Assembly: GCA_035235625.1 (NCBI GenBank)
Contig: CP141144.1
Span: forward strand, 16,799,014-16,863,013
Direction: 5' to 3'
DNA length: 64,000 nt
Source of the DNA: Saururus chinensis
Taxonomy: Eukaryota; Streptophyta; Magnoliopsida; Piperales; Saururaceae
In this document: in pieces, positions 11,267 to 22,431 of the stretch
Numbering within the stretch: position 1 is the stretch's first letter
Layout of the letters: every line of letters begins with the position of its first letter
Notes under the pieces: model-generated
The model's database searches: none
Told to the model about the DNA's origin: nothing
The model's input: only the letters and a program-made list of their open reading frames with translations
Program-made: the position numbers and the translations under genes

Positions 11267-13411
11267 ATTGTTTCTGCTACTTTCAAGAATTATGATACTT
11301 GTAAGTTATCCAAATGTGCTTTAATAATTCCCATAAGAGGATATGGATGTAGATTGTGAAACCATTTGGACATGGTTTTTTCTAATTTTAGTGCATGGTA
11401 AAGATATTTTTCATGTTCTCTCAGACTTTGACTGACGAAATTGAATAGTGGTTGTTTATTTATAATTTTAAATTGGCTCGTAATCTTAATTCTCTGTTTC
11501 TTCAAAATGTTCGCCATCGATTCTGTACAAAAAATGGTCGACGAATCCTTAATTGTGATAGGGCGCTATAAACTCGATGTAATTACCTTCGGTATATTTT
11601 GGAAGAGATGAGACAACAAAAAATCTGCTTCATTAGTGGATACATGGCGAATTAGTATGCAATTATGGTCTTCTTTGAGATGCTAGAACTAGGAAACACA
11701 TGCATGTTATTCAAAACTTAAAAACCTTGTGTTTAGCAATTAGATGCAAACAAGTTTGGCTTCTTCTATTTATAAAGTACCCATCTAATAATGTTGCTCC
11801 ATTAACCGCTAAAATAATACTCCAAAACTACTACTCTTCCGAGGGAATCTAATCTACGACTGGATATGCCAAAACTAGACCGCTAGACCATGTTATTAAT
11901 TATTATGTTGAGAATTTTTCATATTACATTGCCAGTAAGTAAATATTTTATATTTTTTAGTTTTAACACCTAATCTCATATAACCTAATTTAGTCCAAAA
12001 TTGCCTTTCACTTATAAATAAATTTAATTCTCACATGTTTCCCAATTAATAAACACTGTAAATGGAGGACACCTTTCCAGGCAGCATTGTGATCACCTGT
12101 AGTAGATGACCAGCACGGGTCATCGAAAACGGTAAAAGTGGTATTTTCATCCTTTTTTCCTCTACGAAAGCTTCCAAGTTGAAAAAACTTTTATTTTGCC
12201 TACACAAGTGACCCATTCAACTTCATAACGTATAGAATTATTTTTTTTTTTGCACATTACAATAGAAAGATAGCAAATGATGATGTGTTTTTTGGCGGAA
12301 AGGTGTGGGTAATGAACGATGATCCCCATGTGAGGTAAGACGAGCGCCGGTACATGCAAAAGAAAAACTTGTTGTTCTCAATGGTAATATGACTTTGAAA
12401 TATTTGAATTTGTCTTCGAAATCATCTATATTGTATGAATTTGGCAATGATGAAGACCTATAATCAGTGCTTATCATTCATGAAAAGGTTAATAGAGAAG
12501 TGTTATCCTTATATGTGAAGATGAACAGGGCTACGAATGGAGACAAATCACTATTGCTAGAAAGGAACTTAACTGTGAATAAAGATAAAACACAAAGGAT
12601 GGAGAAGGTTTTTCCAACTTACCCTAACATAAATGCCAGATTACACGATATTACACTTCTTGATAACATGATAATTGAAATAGCCATGTTGATGGAAACA
12701 TGATACTGATATTCTCACATAACTAATGATGCGATATATGAATGTGATATCTCACATATTCGTGTTAGCATATAGATGATAACACTACGTTTATAAATAT
12801 AGTCCCATCAATGTTAAGATATAATTTATAAGTGTGTAATTGAATACACGATGGTGAGTTAAATCGCATATTCGTTAACAAGTTAATGCCCATTGTAAAT
12901 TGGGATAACTTGGTGAGTTTAACTCAACAAATCCGCATCTAACATTCTCCAACATTACAATGTCAACAAAACTTGATATAGAAGGCATGCACAATTGATT
13001 TCAAGAAATGTCTGTGACAATGAGTGTTTTAAAGACTTCATATTAGAGTGATAGCTATGATCCTATAACACCTCGGGCCCTAGGAGCCTTAAATTCAACA
13101 ACAAAACCTGATCCGAGGGTTCAAAAATATCGTAATAAATTCTTCTTCTTCTTCTTCCTGGAGCATCTTATGTGCGCTAGATTTGTAATATTCCTCTGGC
13201 ATTGTAGAGCTTCAAAGTTCATTACGCGTTCACTAGAATAAAATTATAATTTATTATTAATCGGATAGGGCCAACATTGTCGTAAAGTTTGTTGCGAACG
13301 TACTTATTGGAAAATATCTCTTATGTTATTCCTATAGGATCATGTACCAACATATTTCTTCCTAGCAGCTACTACATCTTCATACATCATAAAATTAGAT
13401 ATTTCATTTAG

Positions 13412-14210
13412 GCATCATTTGGATGATGCTTTGTGTCATTTGGAAAGCTGCTTTTGGTGAAAATCACTTTTTGAAAAACAAAGTAAAAGCATGTTATATT
13501 TGGATATACATTATAGAAAAGCAGCTTTTCAAAAAAAGTTCTAAAAATCTTGTTTGGGTAGCCATTGTATTACATATTATCTCTGTTATGAAAAATACAT
13601 GTTTGGTCCTCAAATAATTAGAGGAAAAGGGGTCAGGTAGACTAGGGTGGTCATCAATGGCGGATGAGGGTGGTCGTCAATGGCAGATGAGGGTGGTTGT
13701 CAATGGCAAATGATGGTGGTCATGGTGGGAGAAGGAGAAGAATATTTTACTAAAGAGGATAAATGGAAGGGAGTTGGCATAGGAGAGAAGAAAAAAATGT
13801 GTGAGGGCAGTCACAGTGGGAGGAGAAGGGGGAAGGGGTTTTATTGGATAGGAAATGCACGCATGTAAAAAAGGAAAAAAAGCAAAAGTGTTATAGCAAG
13901 AGAGAAGAGAAGGGCAAAAATATCAACACGAAATAATTTTACCTTTTTTTATATGCTTTTAGTCTAACCCTTCTCAGGAGGAAAGTACGAAATAATTTTA
14001 CCTTTTTTTATATGCTTTTAGTCTAACCCTTCTCGGGAGGAAAGTTATGCAGAAAGCAGCTAAAAAGTACAAGTGAGTCAAAAACGGGGTTAAAGACGTT
14101 TTTGAAACAAAGTGAGGTTTTTGGTCTAAATTGTCTAACCAAATAAGATTTATATGCAAAGCAATATAAAGCTTATAGAAAGTGGTTGTAAAGCATCATC
14201 CAAACAACGC
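13412..14210. mobile_element. Non-autonomous TIR element, unit 1 copy
   Basis: The left terminus GCATCATTTGGATGATGCTTT and the right terminus AAAGCATCATCCAAACAACGC are inverse complements with few mismatches. Length is about 800 bp with no transposase. It is present at the same position in every unit that keeps this region (1696, 31214, 53534, 61453), so it inserted before the array expanded. Superfamily uncertain; hAT-like ends are the nearest match I know. Confidence 0.6.
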
Positions 14211-14600
14211 TTTCCTTAGAATCCAATAAATCCTTCCTTTTTGAAATCACGTAAATCATTCTTTCATAAGATGGAATAATCGTTCAGTATAAAGTACGAT
14301 AAATCTACTAATCAATTAATCTAATAGATCCTTCTTTCATAGAGTCTAATAACTCAATCATCTAGAGAATCTAATGAATCATTTAGAGTCTAGCATCACA
14401 TTCTTTCACAAAATCAAATAAATCAATCATTCATATGATCTAATAAATAATTAAGAATCAGATATATCATTCTTTCGCATAGTCTAGTAAATAAATTATT
14501 CAGAGTATCTGATAAATCATTCAGAATCATACATATCATTCATTCACAGAATAGAGCAAAGCAAAGCAAATTAGAGTAGTGATACCATTCTTTCACATAG
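14211..14600. repeat. Degenerate minisatellite based on AATCTAATAAATCATTC
   Basis: Successive imprecise copies of AATCTAATAAATCATTC followed by variable TTCACA/ATAGA linkers, spaced about 20-45 bp apart. The same array follows the TIR element in other units (2384-2606, 32791-33165, 53668-53780, 62163-62530). Spacer lengths and sequence vary, so this is not a CRISPR-like array. Confidence 0.6.
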
Positions 14601-14604
14601 CAGA

Positions 14605-14830
14605 GTCGTGACACCTAAAGGCTTGCTCATGCGCTCATTGGGCCACGAAAGCCAGAAGGATAAGAATTGTCCATGATATTCTAAATCTTGTGTACCAAGT
14701 GTGGCAGGTATCCATGTTTGAAGCCGTGATAGCTAATGGCCTACCCCCACTGTCATGGGGCCACAGAAGCCAAGAAAATGTGAAATGTCCATAATACTTG
14801 TGTGCACCATACCAAATATGGTAGGTAACG
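14605..14830. repeat. Two-copy diverged tandem repeat
   Basis: Two consecutive blocks of about 110 bp share the order GTGACACCTAAAGGC, CTCATGGGGCCACGAAAGCC, AATTGTCCATGATATTC, TGTGTACC and GTGGCAGGTA. The second block begins near 14725 with TGATAGCTAATGGCC. Equivalents are at about 33185-33435, 53805-54050 and 62565-62800. Confidence 0.5.
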
Positions 14831-15156
14831 AAAAACCCAAAGACCTAAAACATCATAATTCCATAAAATAATCATTCATATCATTAGATAAATTATTCTT
14901 TTGTTTGAACAAAAAATATTTTCAACAAATTGTGCCATTAGGGATCCTCCTCCCAGGTCAAATCAAATGGATACTATGGGTTGGCCCATTATTGCACACA
15001 AAAAAATATCTCTTCACATATTTTCCTCCTTTCGCATATTTATAAATAAATTCAAAATGAAAGTGACAATGATCCTAAATGTATTGCATACTGGCTTCTT
15101 TCTTGCTTACTTAACATACACATGAAACCATGTGTGATCCTACATTTTATGGCTTA

Positions 15157-18100
15157 CACTACAACAAAATATACTATTAGCGACGCTTTTATTAGCGATG
15201 CACACACAAGCGTCACTAAAAACCACTAATTGCGACATATAAAAAACTTCGCAAAAAAAGTCACCATTAGCAACGCTTTGTAGTATATGTTGCTAATAGT
15301 CATATATTAACGACACATAATATAAAGCGTCGCTAATACTAATCGTATTAGTGACACTTTAAATTATGCACGCTAATAGTTATGTTATTAGAGATGTTTT
15401 TAACAAAAGTCACTACAAAATATATGTATTAAATTTTTTTAAAATCGTAACTATTAGCGACATTTTTTATTAAGCGTTGCTAATAGATATGAATTGAACA
15501 TAAAAAATTAAAAATTTAGAACTAATAGCGACGCTTGTAAACAAGCGTCACTAATATCTTTATTAATTAATTTTATTTAATAAATAATTATATAATAAAT
15601 ATTAAAAAATTTAAAAACATTTTAAGTATAATATATTTTCTTCAATATTGACTATTTGTGAGGAAGAGAGAGAGGAGAGATGGAGAGAGAGAGGAGATGG
15701 AGGAGAGAGAGGAGATGGAGGAGAGAGAAACAAGGAGAGAGAGAAGGAGGAAGAGAGGGAGGAGAGATAAAATAGGAGAGAAAGAGAGGAGGAAGAGAGA
15801 GAGGAGAGGGGAGGGAAGAGAGAGAATGAGGGAGGAGAGAGATGATGGGAGAGAGAGAAGAGAGAAAGGGGTGAAAAACGTATTAATTATAAATTATTTT
15901 TTATAATTTAAAAAATAAAAAAATTTATAGTAGTGACGCATATCCATGTGTCTCTAATAGCTAAGTATAGTAGTGATGCATACCCCTATGCGTCACTACT
16001 ACAATTTTTTTATAAATAAATAAAATAGAGGGAGAGAGAGATAGGGAGGAAGAGATAGAGGGAGGAAGAGAGAGAGGAGAGAGAGATGGGAGAGAGAGAA
16101 AGGAGACAGAGAGAGAGGGAGGAAGAGAGAGAGGAAGAGGGAGGGAAGGAGACAGAGAGGAAAAGAGAGGGGAGAGAGTGGAAACAAAGAGATGGAGGAA
16201 GAGAGAGGGAGAGAGGAAGAGTGAGAGAGAAGAGAAAGAAAGAGGGGAGAGAGGGTAGAGAGAGAGAGGGAGGAAGAGAGAGAAAGATGGGAGAGAGGAG
16301 AGAGAGGAGAGAGAAAGAGGGAGGAAAATTTTTAATTATAAATTATTTTTTGTTATTTAAAAATAAAAAAATGTATAGTGGCAACGCATACTCATATACA
16401 TTGACGCATAGCCATATGCGCCGCTACTAGCCGAGTATAGTAGCGATGCATACCAATATGCGTCACTAGTGCCTTATATAGTAGCGACGCATATTGTTAT
16501 ATGTCGCTACTATAGTTTTTTTTAAAAAAAATTAAACAAAAGAGAGAGAGAGAGTTGAGAGAGAGGGTGGAAGAGAAGGGAGAGAGAGAGGGAGGAAGAT
16601 AGAGAGGGGAGAGGACGAAGAGAGGGTAGGAAGAGAGAGGACAGGGGAGAGGAGAGAGAGGATAGGGAGGAGAGAGAGGAGAGGGTGGAGAGAGAGAGGG
16701 AGGGAGGAAGACAGAGGGGAGAGAGAGGAGATAGGGAAAGAGAAAGAGGGGAGGAAAATTTTTTAATTATAAACTATTTTAATTATAAATCATTTTAATA
16801 ATTTAAGAAAATAAAAAATTATATAGTAGTGACGCATATTGGGATGCATTGCTAATATACACAGGTAGTAGCGACACATAACCATATGCGTCACTACTAG
16901 CCGAGTATAGTAACAACACATATTAGTATGCGTCACTACTATAATTTTTTTTAAAATGTTAAACAAAAGAGAGATAGGAGAGAGAGGGATGAAGAAAGAG
17001 AGAGGAGAGAGAGGGAGGAAGAGAGAGAGGAGAGGAGAGGGGAGAGGAGGGGAGAGAAAGGAGAGAGAGGAAGAGAGACAGGGGAAGAGAGAGAGGGGGA
17101 GAGAGAGAAGGGTGAGAAAGAGGATGGGAGAGAAGAGAGAGGGAGATTGTAGCGACACATACGCTATGTGTCACTAATACATTTTTTTCTTAATCCCGCA
17201 TAAGCGAAAATTTCACCTGCGCGGGTGGGAAATTTTACCCGCACAGGCAAAAATTGCCCACTCTGTGCCATTTTTTAACCCCACCCCTCTCTCCTTTGGC
17301 TCCGCCGCCAGTCACCACCCTCCTCTACTGGCTCCACTACCGCTATCCCCGGTCCACCACCTCCACCCCTCCCACTCTGTTCATAGAGAGGGGAGGCCGC
17401 CCCCTCCCCCTGTGCCCCACTCCCACCCTCCCCCCCACCCCCTGGGGCCGCCGCCCCCTCTCCCTCGGTCCCCACCACCTCCCTGGTGGGGGGGGGAGCA
17501 AGAGCGAGGAGGGGGGCCGGATTCCAGCGACCCGCCAAAATCCGGCCAGCTTCCTCTTCCCTTCCAGATTCTAGTGGGCTTTTTTTTAAAAAAATTGGTT
17601 ATCATTATGCATCGCTAATAATATTTTAAAAAAGTATATTTTGATAAATAAGTTTTCATTAGCGACGCATATAATTATGCGTCACTAATAATATTTTTTT
17701 ATTTTTTAAAAAATTATTATTGAACATTATCGATGCATACTTTTGCTTTGTTAATAAGCTATATTAGCGACGCTTATAATGATGTGTCGCTAATATTTTT
17801 TTTACATATTATGCAATTATTAGCCACACTTTAGGCATCGCTACTAACCAATTATTAGCGACATAAAAAGTTATGTGTTGCTAATAATTGAATATTATCG
17901 ACGCTTTATTGTATGTCGCAAAAGAAAAATTATTAGCGGCATATAAATATATGTCACTAATTGAGACTTTTAGTGGCACTTTAAGTTAAGCATCGCTAAT
18001 GCGCAATAGCGATTGTAGTTTTTATTGACGCATGTGACGATGCTTACAATACTATTAGTGGCGCATAAATGCGTCGCTAATAATCAGTTTTGTTGTAATG
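15157..18100. mobile_element. CACTA transposon copy 1, non-autonomous, 2.9 kb
   Basis: It begins CACTACAACAAAATATACT and ends with the inverse, AGTTTTGTTGTAATG, and is flanked by TTA on both sides (15154-15156 and 18101-18103), the 3-bp duplication expected of CACTA elements. Both subterminal regions (15170-15560 and 17630-18090) are full of ATTAGCGACGC-type repeats in both orientations, typical transposase-binding arrays. The interior alternates purine-rich GA tracts (about 15655-15870, 16026-16325, 16536-16755, 16966-17145) with AT-rich linkers and palindromic modules, then a GC-rich block (17275-17575). There is no transposase frame. Copies sit at the same site in the other units, so insertion preceded amplification. 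Confidence 0.88.
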
Positions 18101-18395
18101 TTATCGGCTGCTTTCTTGCTTACTTGTTGTACACATGAAGCCAAGTTTCAACACGAATGTTATAAATCAATATTCCATGCATTAACCTATAGATTATATA
18201 TGATCTACACATGTAGACGAAGCAGGCACAAAACTAATAGGGGTGGGCCCATGGCTAAGGACTGTGCTAATTGGCAATGAAACGTGGGGCCCACCCCATG
18301 TCCCCCTCCCTCCTCTTCCATATTTTTGTAAAAATAGTATTTTTACATGAATGAGTGCATTCAAGAAAATGCATTTTCATTCTAATTCAATAGCC
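18101..18395. repeat. Spacer between CACTA copy 1 and unit 2, no gene
   Basis: About 290 bp that recurs at 36558-36858 and 46834-47128. It ends at AGTTA (18396-18400), the uninterrupted target site that is split by the chimeric LTR element before type-A units. No feature recognised. Confidence 0.6.
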
Positions 18396-20269
18396 AGTTA
18401 GTGGGTCCAGCTATCCCATGGATCACTAACTAGTCCAATACAAATATTCATCCTATTACATAAGCAAATATTAAGTAAATATGAAAGAAAATAACCTACT
18501 GTAATGCAATAAAAGAGAAATAGAAAGCCCGGGTGAACGTGCACAACACGACATCTAAGAGAAGGAAAAACAAACTTATGATACTCTCTTTTAAGTCACC
18601 AACTACTTAAATTTAATAAAATGGAGCTATTAATATTGATCAAACTTTTTTATTAGCTATTGTATTTTAAAAAATTAGGGGTGTGGCACCCCCTCACTCT
18701 TTTAGATGTTGGTTCATGCTCATGATCATCTCCTTAATTTGGTCAAAATTAGAGAAGAGGCATAAATACGCTTAGAACGCGGCTATTTCCACCCAATTTT
18801 TACTCAAGCCCCCCCATACTTTACACACCCTAGAAAAATTAAATCAATTACTAAATACCCCTCATCCATCACTATTCATTTTAATTTTATTTCTGCGCTT
18901 TCAATACCTCATTCCCAATCTTCTCCTTTAGCGTGAGCTCTTCTATCTCCCTCGTCGCTTGTGGATCTTCTTTCTTGACTATTTTCCTTCTTCCCCTCGC
19001 TTGTGGCTCATTTTTCATGATCTTTTTTCCTCTCCCCATTACTAAGCTGCTTATCTGAAAAACTTCTAAATGATTTCTGGCAGGGTGTAGTCACCACTAA
19101 TATGCAGAATTTGACGGGGAACTACGGTATTTGTTTAAATAAGTTTTATTTAACGGATGATATCCCCACCAAAAAACCTTCAGAAAATTTTTAAACTTAT
19201 GGTTGGTTTCTGGCGGGGAGAGGTCACCACCACAATAAGCAAACATTGACGGGGACCTTTGCTCTCCGTATAATATAATTTTAGTTGTCGGGGGGTACCC
19301 CTACCACAAAACCTAAAAACTTCTAGAAAACTCCTTGCGGGAGGTGGTCTCCGTCACAATATGCAGACTTTGACGAGGACTTAAGACCTTCGTCCAAATC
19401 AATTTTATTTGGTGGTGGGTACCACCCACCAAAAAACCTCCAAATGTTTTGGGGCATTGGGGTGACATGAGTAAAATTATAAGGGGGGGTGGACGGTACT
19501 GAGTTGTAAAAAAATGTCTGTTATTTTTTGGTGATTTGGTGGAGTATACCACCCACCAAAAAACCTCCAAATATTTTGGGGCATTGGGGTGACATGAGTA
19601 AAATTATAAGGGGGTGTAGACGTGTTCATAAGTTTAATAGATGCAATATCTACAAGTTTGATATGGAAAATTTATACTACATTTTCCTTAATCGACCGTT
19701 GTTACTCGAAGTTGCTTATGTCTTCCATATTTAGACTTTTCAGGGTGGACATTTTTCACTGTCATGCTCCTCAGTCTAATAACCATGTTATTTTCCTCAG
19801 CAAGAAATATCATTAAGGTATTCTTCTCAAACTCTTTTTCAATTGTGTAGTTTACAACATATGAATGGAATGAAACAACCATATAACTTTTGGAATAAAA
19901 ATCTCCATAAGAGAATTCTATTCATCGAGTGTGAGATTTTAGTCAAAGCTTATGTTTTGTGCCAAATTTCAACTTCTGAAATGTCCTAGCAATTTCCATT
20001 TGTCTTGGAAGGAAGACATCTTTAATTTTTTTTTCTTTTGTTTCTAATAGATTCATTTGTATTCTCTCTGTTAGCCACTTTCGATTAATAGATGGGTCAA
20101 ACCCAATTTTACAGATAAAAAAAATAGTTAATGGGATGAGTGATAAAAAAGAAGGGTTGGAAAATACGCGTTGTCTAGCTTCAAGTGAATATTCCATTTC
20201 TACACAAAGATGGACTTGTCTAAGTGATATGCACTCTAAGATCCACATAATAATTGTCTTCTTGCACGG
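18396..20269. repeat. Upstream region of unit 2 (type B), no gene
   Basis: Homologous to 7069-8890. It carries the ~120-bp three-copy repeat (about 19070-19440) and, specific to type-B units, an additional tandem duplication starting TACCACCCACCAAAAAACC at 19420 and again at 19547. The same duplication is in unit 4 (48144 and 48272). No coding region is supported. Confidence 0.6.
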
Positions 20270-21292
20270 AAGCGTTTTTTATGCTCCCCGATTGAATGAG
20301 CCTAATATAAGCCGAATCAGAGAGCACCACATTGCAATGAAGAGGGCAACACAAACGGAGACGGACGTTAACGCCAACCCACTACTTACCTTTCTTCATC
20401 TTGCCTTCTCACCAAAAAAATATCCCGCCTTTTTTCATCAATGGACCTCAGCAACTCGATTTTTTTTCCATCACCGAAGATCACTGCAGACGGACTCCGG
20501 CACCGGAGGCTACCACACGCGAGTGGAAGCTCAACTCGCCAGCATATCTTTGCTCCCACTCTCGTTCCTGCTGCAGAACACCGGCGACTGCGCAATTTTA
20601 CTTCAGGACTCTCTCTTTAGGTTTTTGTTTTGATCTGTGTACTATATTAGTTGTTTCTTTTTGGAGGAAATTGAGCCGACTCCGATTTTGTGGTGCAATT
20701 TTTGTAATGTGCACTGAATTAGTTGTTTCTTCCTGTTTCCTTTGTTGTATTCAGTCTCTAGCTTTTTTTTTCATTCTGCCTATTTGTGGAAGAAACGGGA
20801 AGAAAACTGACACAAAGACTACGATTCAAGACATATTCTTTCATATCACATACAAAAATTGCACCGCCAAATCGGAGTCCGCTCAATCTCCTCCAAAAAT
20901 AAACTATGAATTCAGCGCACAGATCAAAATAGAAACCTAAAGAGAGAGATTGCTTGAAGTAGAATTACGCAGTCGCCAGTGTTTTGCAGCAGGAACAGGA
21001 GCGGCAGCAGTAATATGCCAACAAGTTGAGCTTCCACTCGCGTGTGGTAGCCTCCGGTGCCGGAGTCTGTCTGCAGTGGTCTCCAGTGATGGAAAAAAAA
21101 TCGAGTTGCTGAGGTCCTGTGATGAAAAAAGGCGGGATATTTTTTTGGTGAAAAGGCAAGATGAAGAAAGGTAAGTAGTGGGTTGGCGTTAACGTCCGTC
21201 TCCGTTTGTGTTGCCCTCTTCTTTTCAACGTCGTGCTCTCTGATTCATGGCTTATATCAGGCTCATTCAATCGGGGAGCATAAAAAACGCTT
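20270..21292. mobile_element. Fold-back element with ~430-bp inverted arms
   Basis: The left end AAGCGTTTTTTATGCTCCCC (20270-20289, one base ambiguous) is the exact inverse of the right end at 21273-21292. The match continues with scattered mismatches for about 430 bp: left arm to about 20710, right arm from about 20850, loop about 140 bp. The other units lack it: they read directly from CATCTTATGCACACATTGCC into TTAATCTGGAG at this point. Frames at 20136-20940 and 20950-21360 are the two arms read in opposite senses, not genes. No clear target duplication is visible. A long-TIR Mutator-like or other fold-back MITE is possible. Confidence 0.75.
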
Positions 21293-22431
21293 AATCTGGA
21301 GGGACAGAAAATATCTGCTAGAGAAGTCGGCCGTATACACGATGAATTGCTTGGCATCATATAGCCTTAGTCTTCTTTGAGATACTTATATAAACTCCCA
21401 TGACCAATAAAAAGAGGGACGCACTAAAATCCTATATATTCTTACCGGGCAACAAATCTCACTTTGAAAAAAGGGGATTCATTTTTCTTACTACAATGAA
21501 AGGTTGGAGTAAGATTTTAATGTAGTGAAAATTAAGTAGGAATATTATATTCCTAACGTGCTATGGAATTTGTCTAAATGCATCATTAATTTTGGGACCA
21601 GGAAGCACATGTTTGTTAATTGAAGTAATAATCCAATCCTTTACAGGAAGCATGCAAAAAAGGTTGATTCACACAATCTGTATAGCTCCTGTAGTTCCCC
21701 ATTCAATAATGTTGATGCAGTAGTGCTTGAAGCAGCAATCCAGTCTTCCCCGTGATACGCCTGAACTAGATCGAACTTCATGTTAGTTCACTTCGTATAT
21801 AAACAACCCAAGAGACACCATCAGCCATTTTCACGTGACTCCAAGCAATATTTAACAGAAGGAAGCCTGCTTATTAATGTGGAGGCAAGCTCCAAGAAGC
21901 TCCCAGACACATGCTGGCTACATTTTACGTGAATGTGGAGGACTGAAGATGCCTCGATCACAGACAAATAAAAATGCAACAGAAGACGATCCAAATTCAT
22001 AATATAGATGTGAACATTATATTGATAAACATTTAGGCTGCACTATGATTCTTCTTTATGAATGTCAATATTTTAAAGAAACAATTCAGACCGTGTTTAA
22101 CTTTTTCTGAAGTATTCAATTTTTGGGCATTCCAATATTCTATTGATATAAAATAGAAAGCGCTACCCACGTTCTAAACTCCCTCCCATAAAAAAAGCGA
22201 CAAAACGTGTACATTATATTACAAATTCGTTTATCTTCTCAACTACCATAAATGAACTGCTCAGAGCGACGAAGCATCCTAAAAACAAAAACTGCCCATT
22301 CTCGCACATTTTCCATGATACAACATCAGAAGAATGTCTATATATGGTCTATCACTAGTGCATCCTCTACCATTCCATCAGGAATTCTGCAATCCCAAGT
22401 TGCAAGCTTGATACTAAGTAGAGAGAAAAAA
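21293..22431. repeat. Proximal upstream region of OMT2
   Basis: Continuation of the unit 2 upstream region. It contains a TATATAAA box at 21796-21803 and a G-box CACGTG at 21832-21837, equivalent to those of OMT1. A small deletion is seen near 21420 compared with unit 4. The leader ATG present at 9544 in unit 1 is lost here (CTGCTT instead of CATGATT). No separate gene. Confidence 0.5.

Larger units (their letters stand above)
11267..15156. repeat. 3' flank of OMT1, no gene
   Basis: About 3.9 kb of AT-rich sequence repeated downstream of OMT2 and, with deletions, of OMT3 and OMT4. It holds a TTC-rich microsatellite (about 13140-13157), a TIR element (13412-14210), an internal 45-bp tandem duplication around 13935-14040, a degenerate minisatellite (14211-14600), a two-copy tandem repeat (14605-14830) and the TTA target (15154-15156) of the CACTA element. 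Weak coding-like traces occur at 12273-12706 (see findings). Nothing else recognisable. Confidence 0.65.

Noticed and set aside
11290..11517. 75-codon minus-strand frame 3' of OMT1, repeated 3' of OMT2, and the plus-strand frame at 29222-29467 and 51536-51769
   Set aside because: Both overlap the same 3' flank in opposite senses; indels between units break them, and composition is that of AT-rich UTR/intergenic DNA.
14211..14600. Regularly recurring ATAAATCATTC motif, considered as a CRISPR-like array
   Set aside because: Repeats are imperfect, spacers vary in length and are themselves related, and the context is a plant nuclear repeat.
15658..17177. Long Arg/Glu-rich and Ser/Leu-rich open frames in the GA tracts (also at 34500-35520, 44550-45900, 54840-56050, 63400-63620)
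   Set aside because: They are translations of purine-only microsatellite DNA in CACTA elements; stop codons are simply rare there. Lengths differ between copies and no start or domain is conserved.
17254..17618. Proline-rich frames on both strands of the GC-rich block
   Set aside because: Low complexity; open in several frames at once and not conserved in frame between CACTA copies. Kept only as a possible captured fragment.
15157..18100. The five CACTA copies as independent insertions
   Set aside because: All sit at the same TTA in the same flanking sequence, so they derive from one insertion copied with the unit.
20136..21380. Open frames of 131-179 codons on both strands
   Set aside because: They lie in the two arms of the fold-back element and mirror each other; no protein features.
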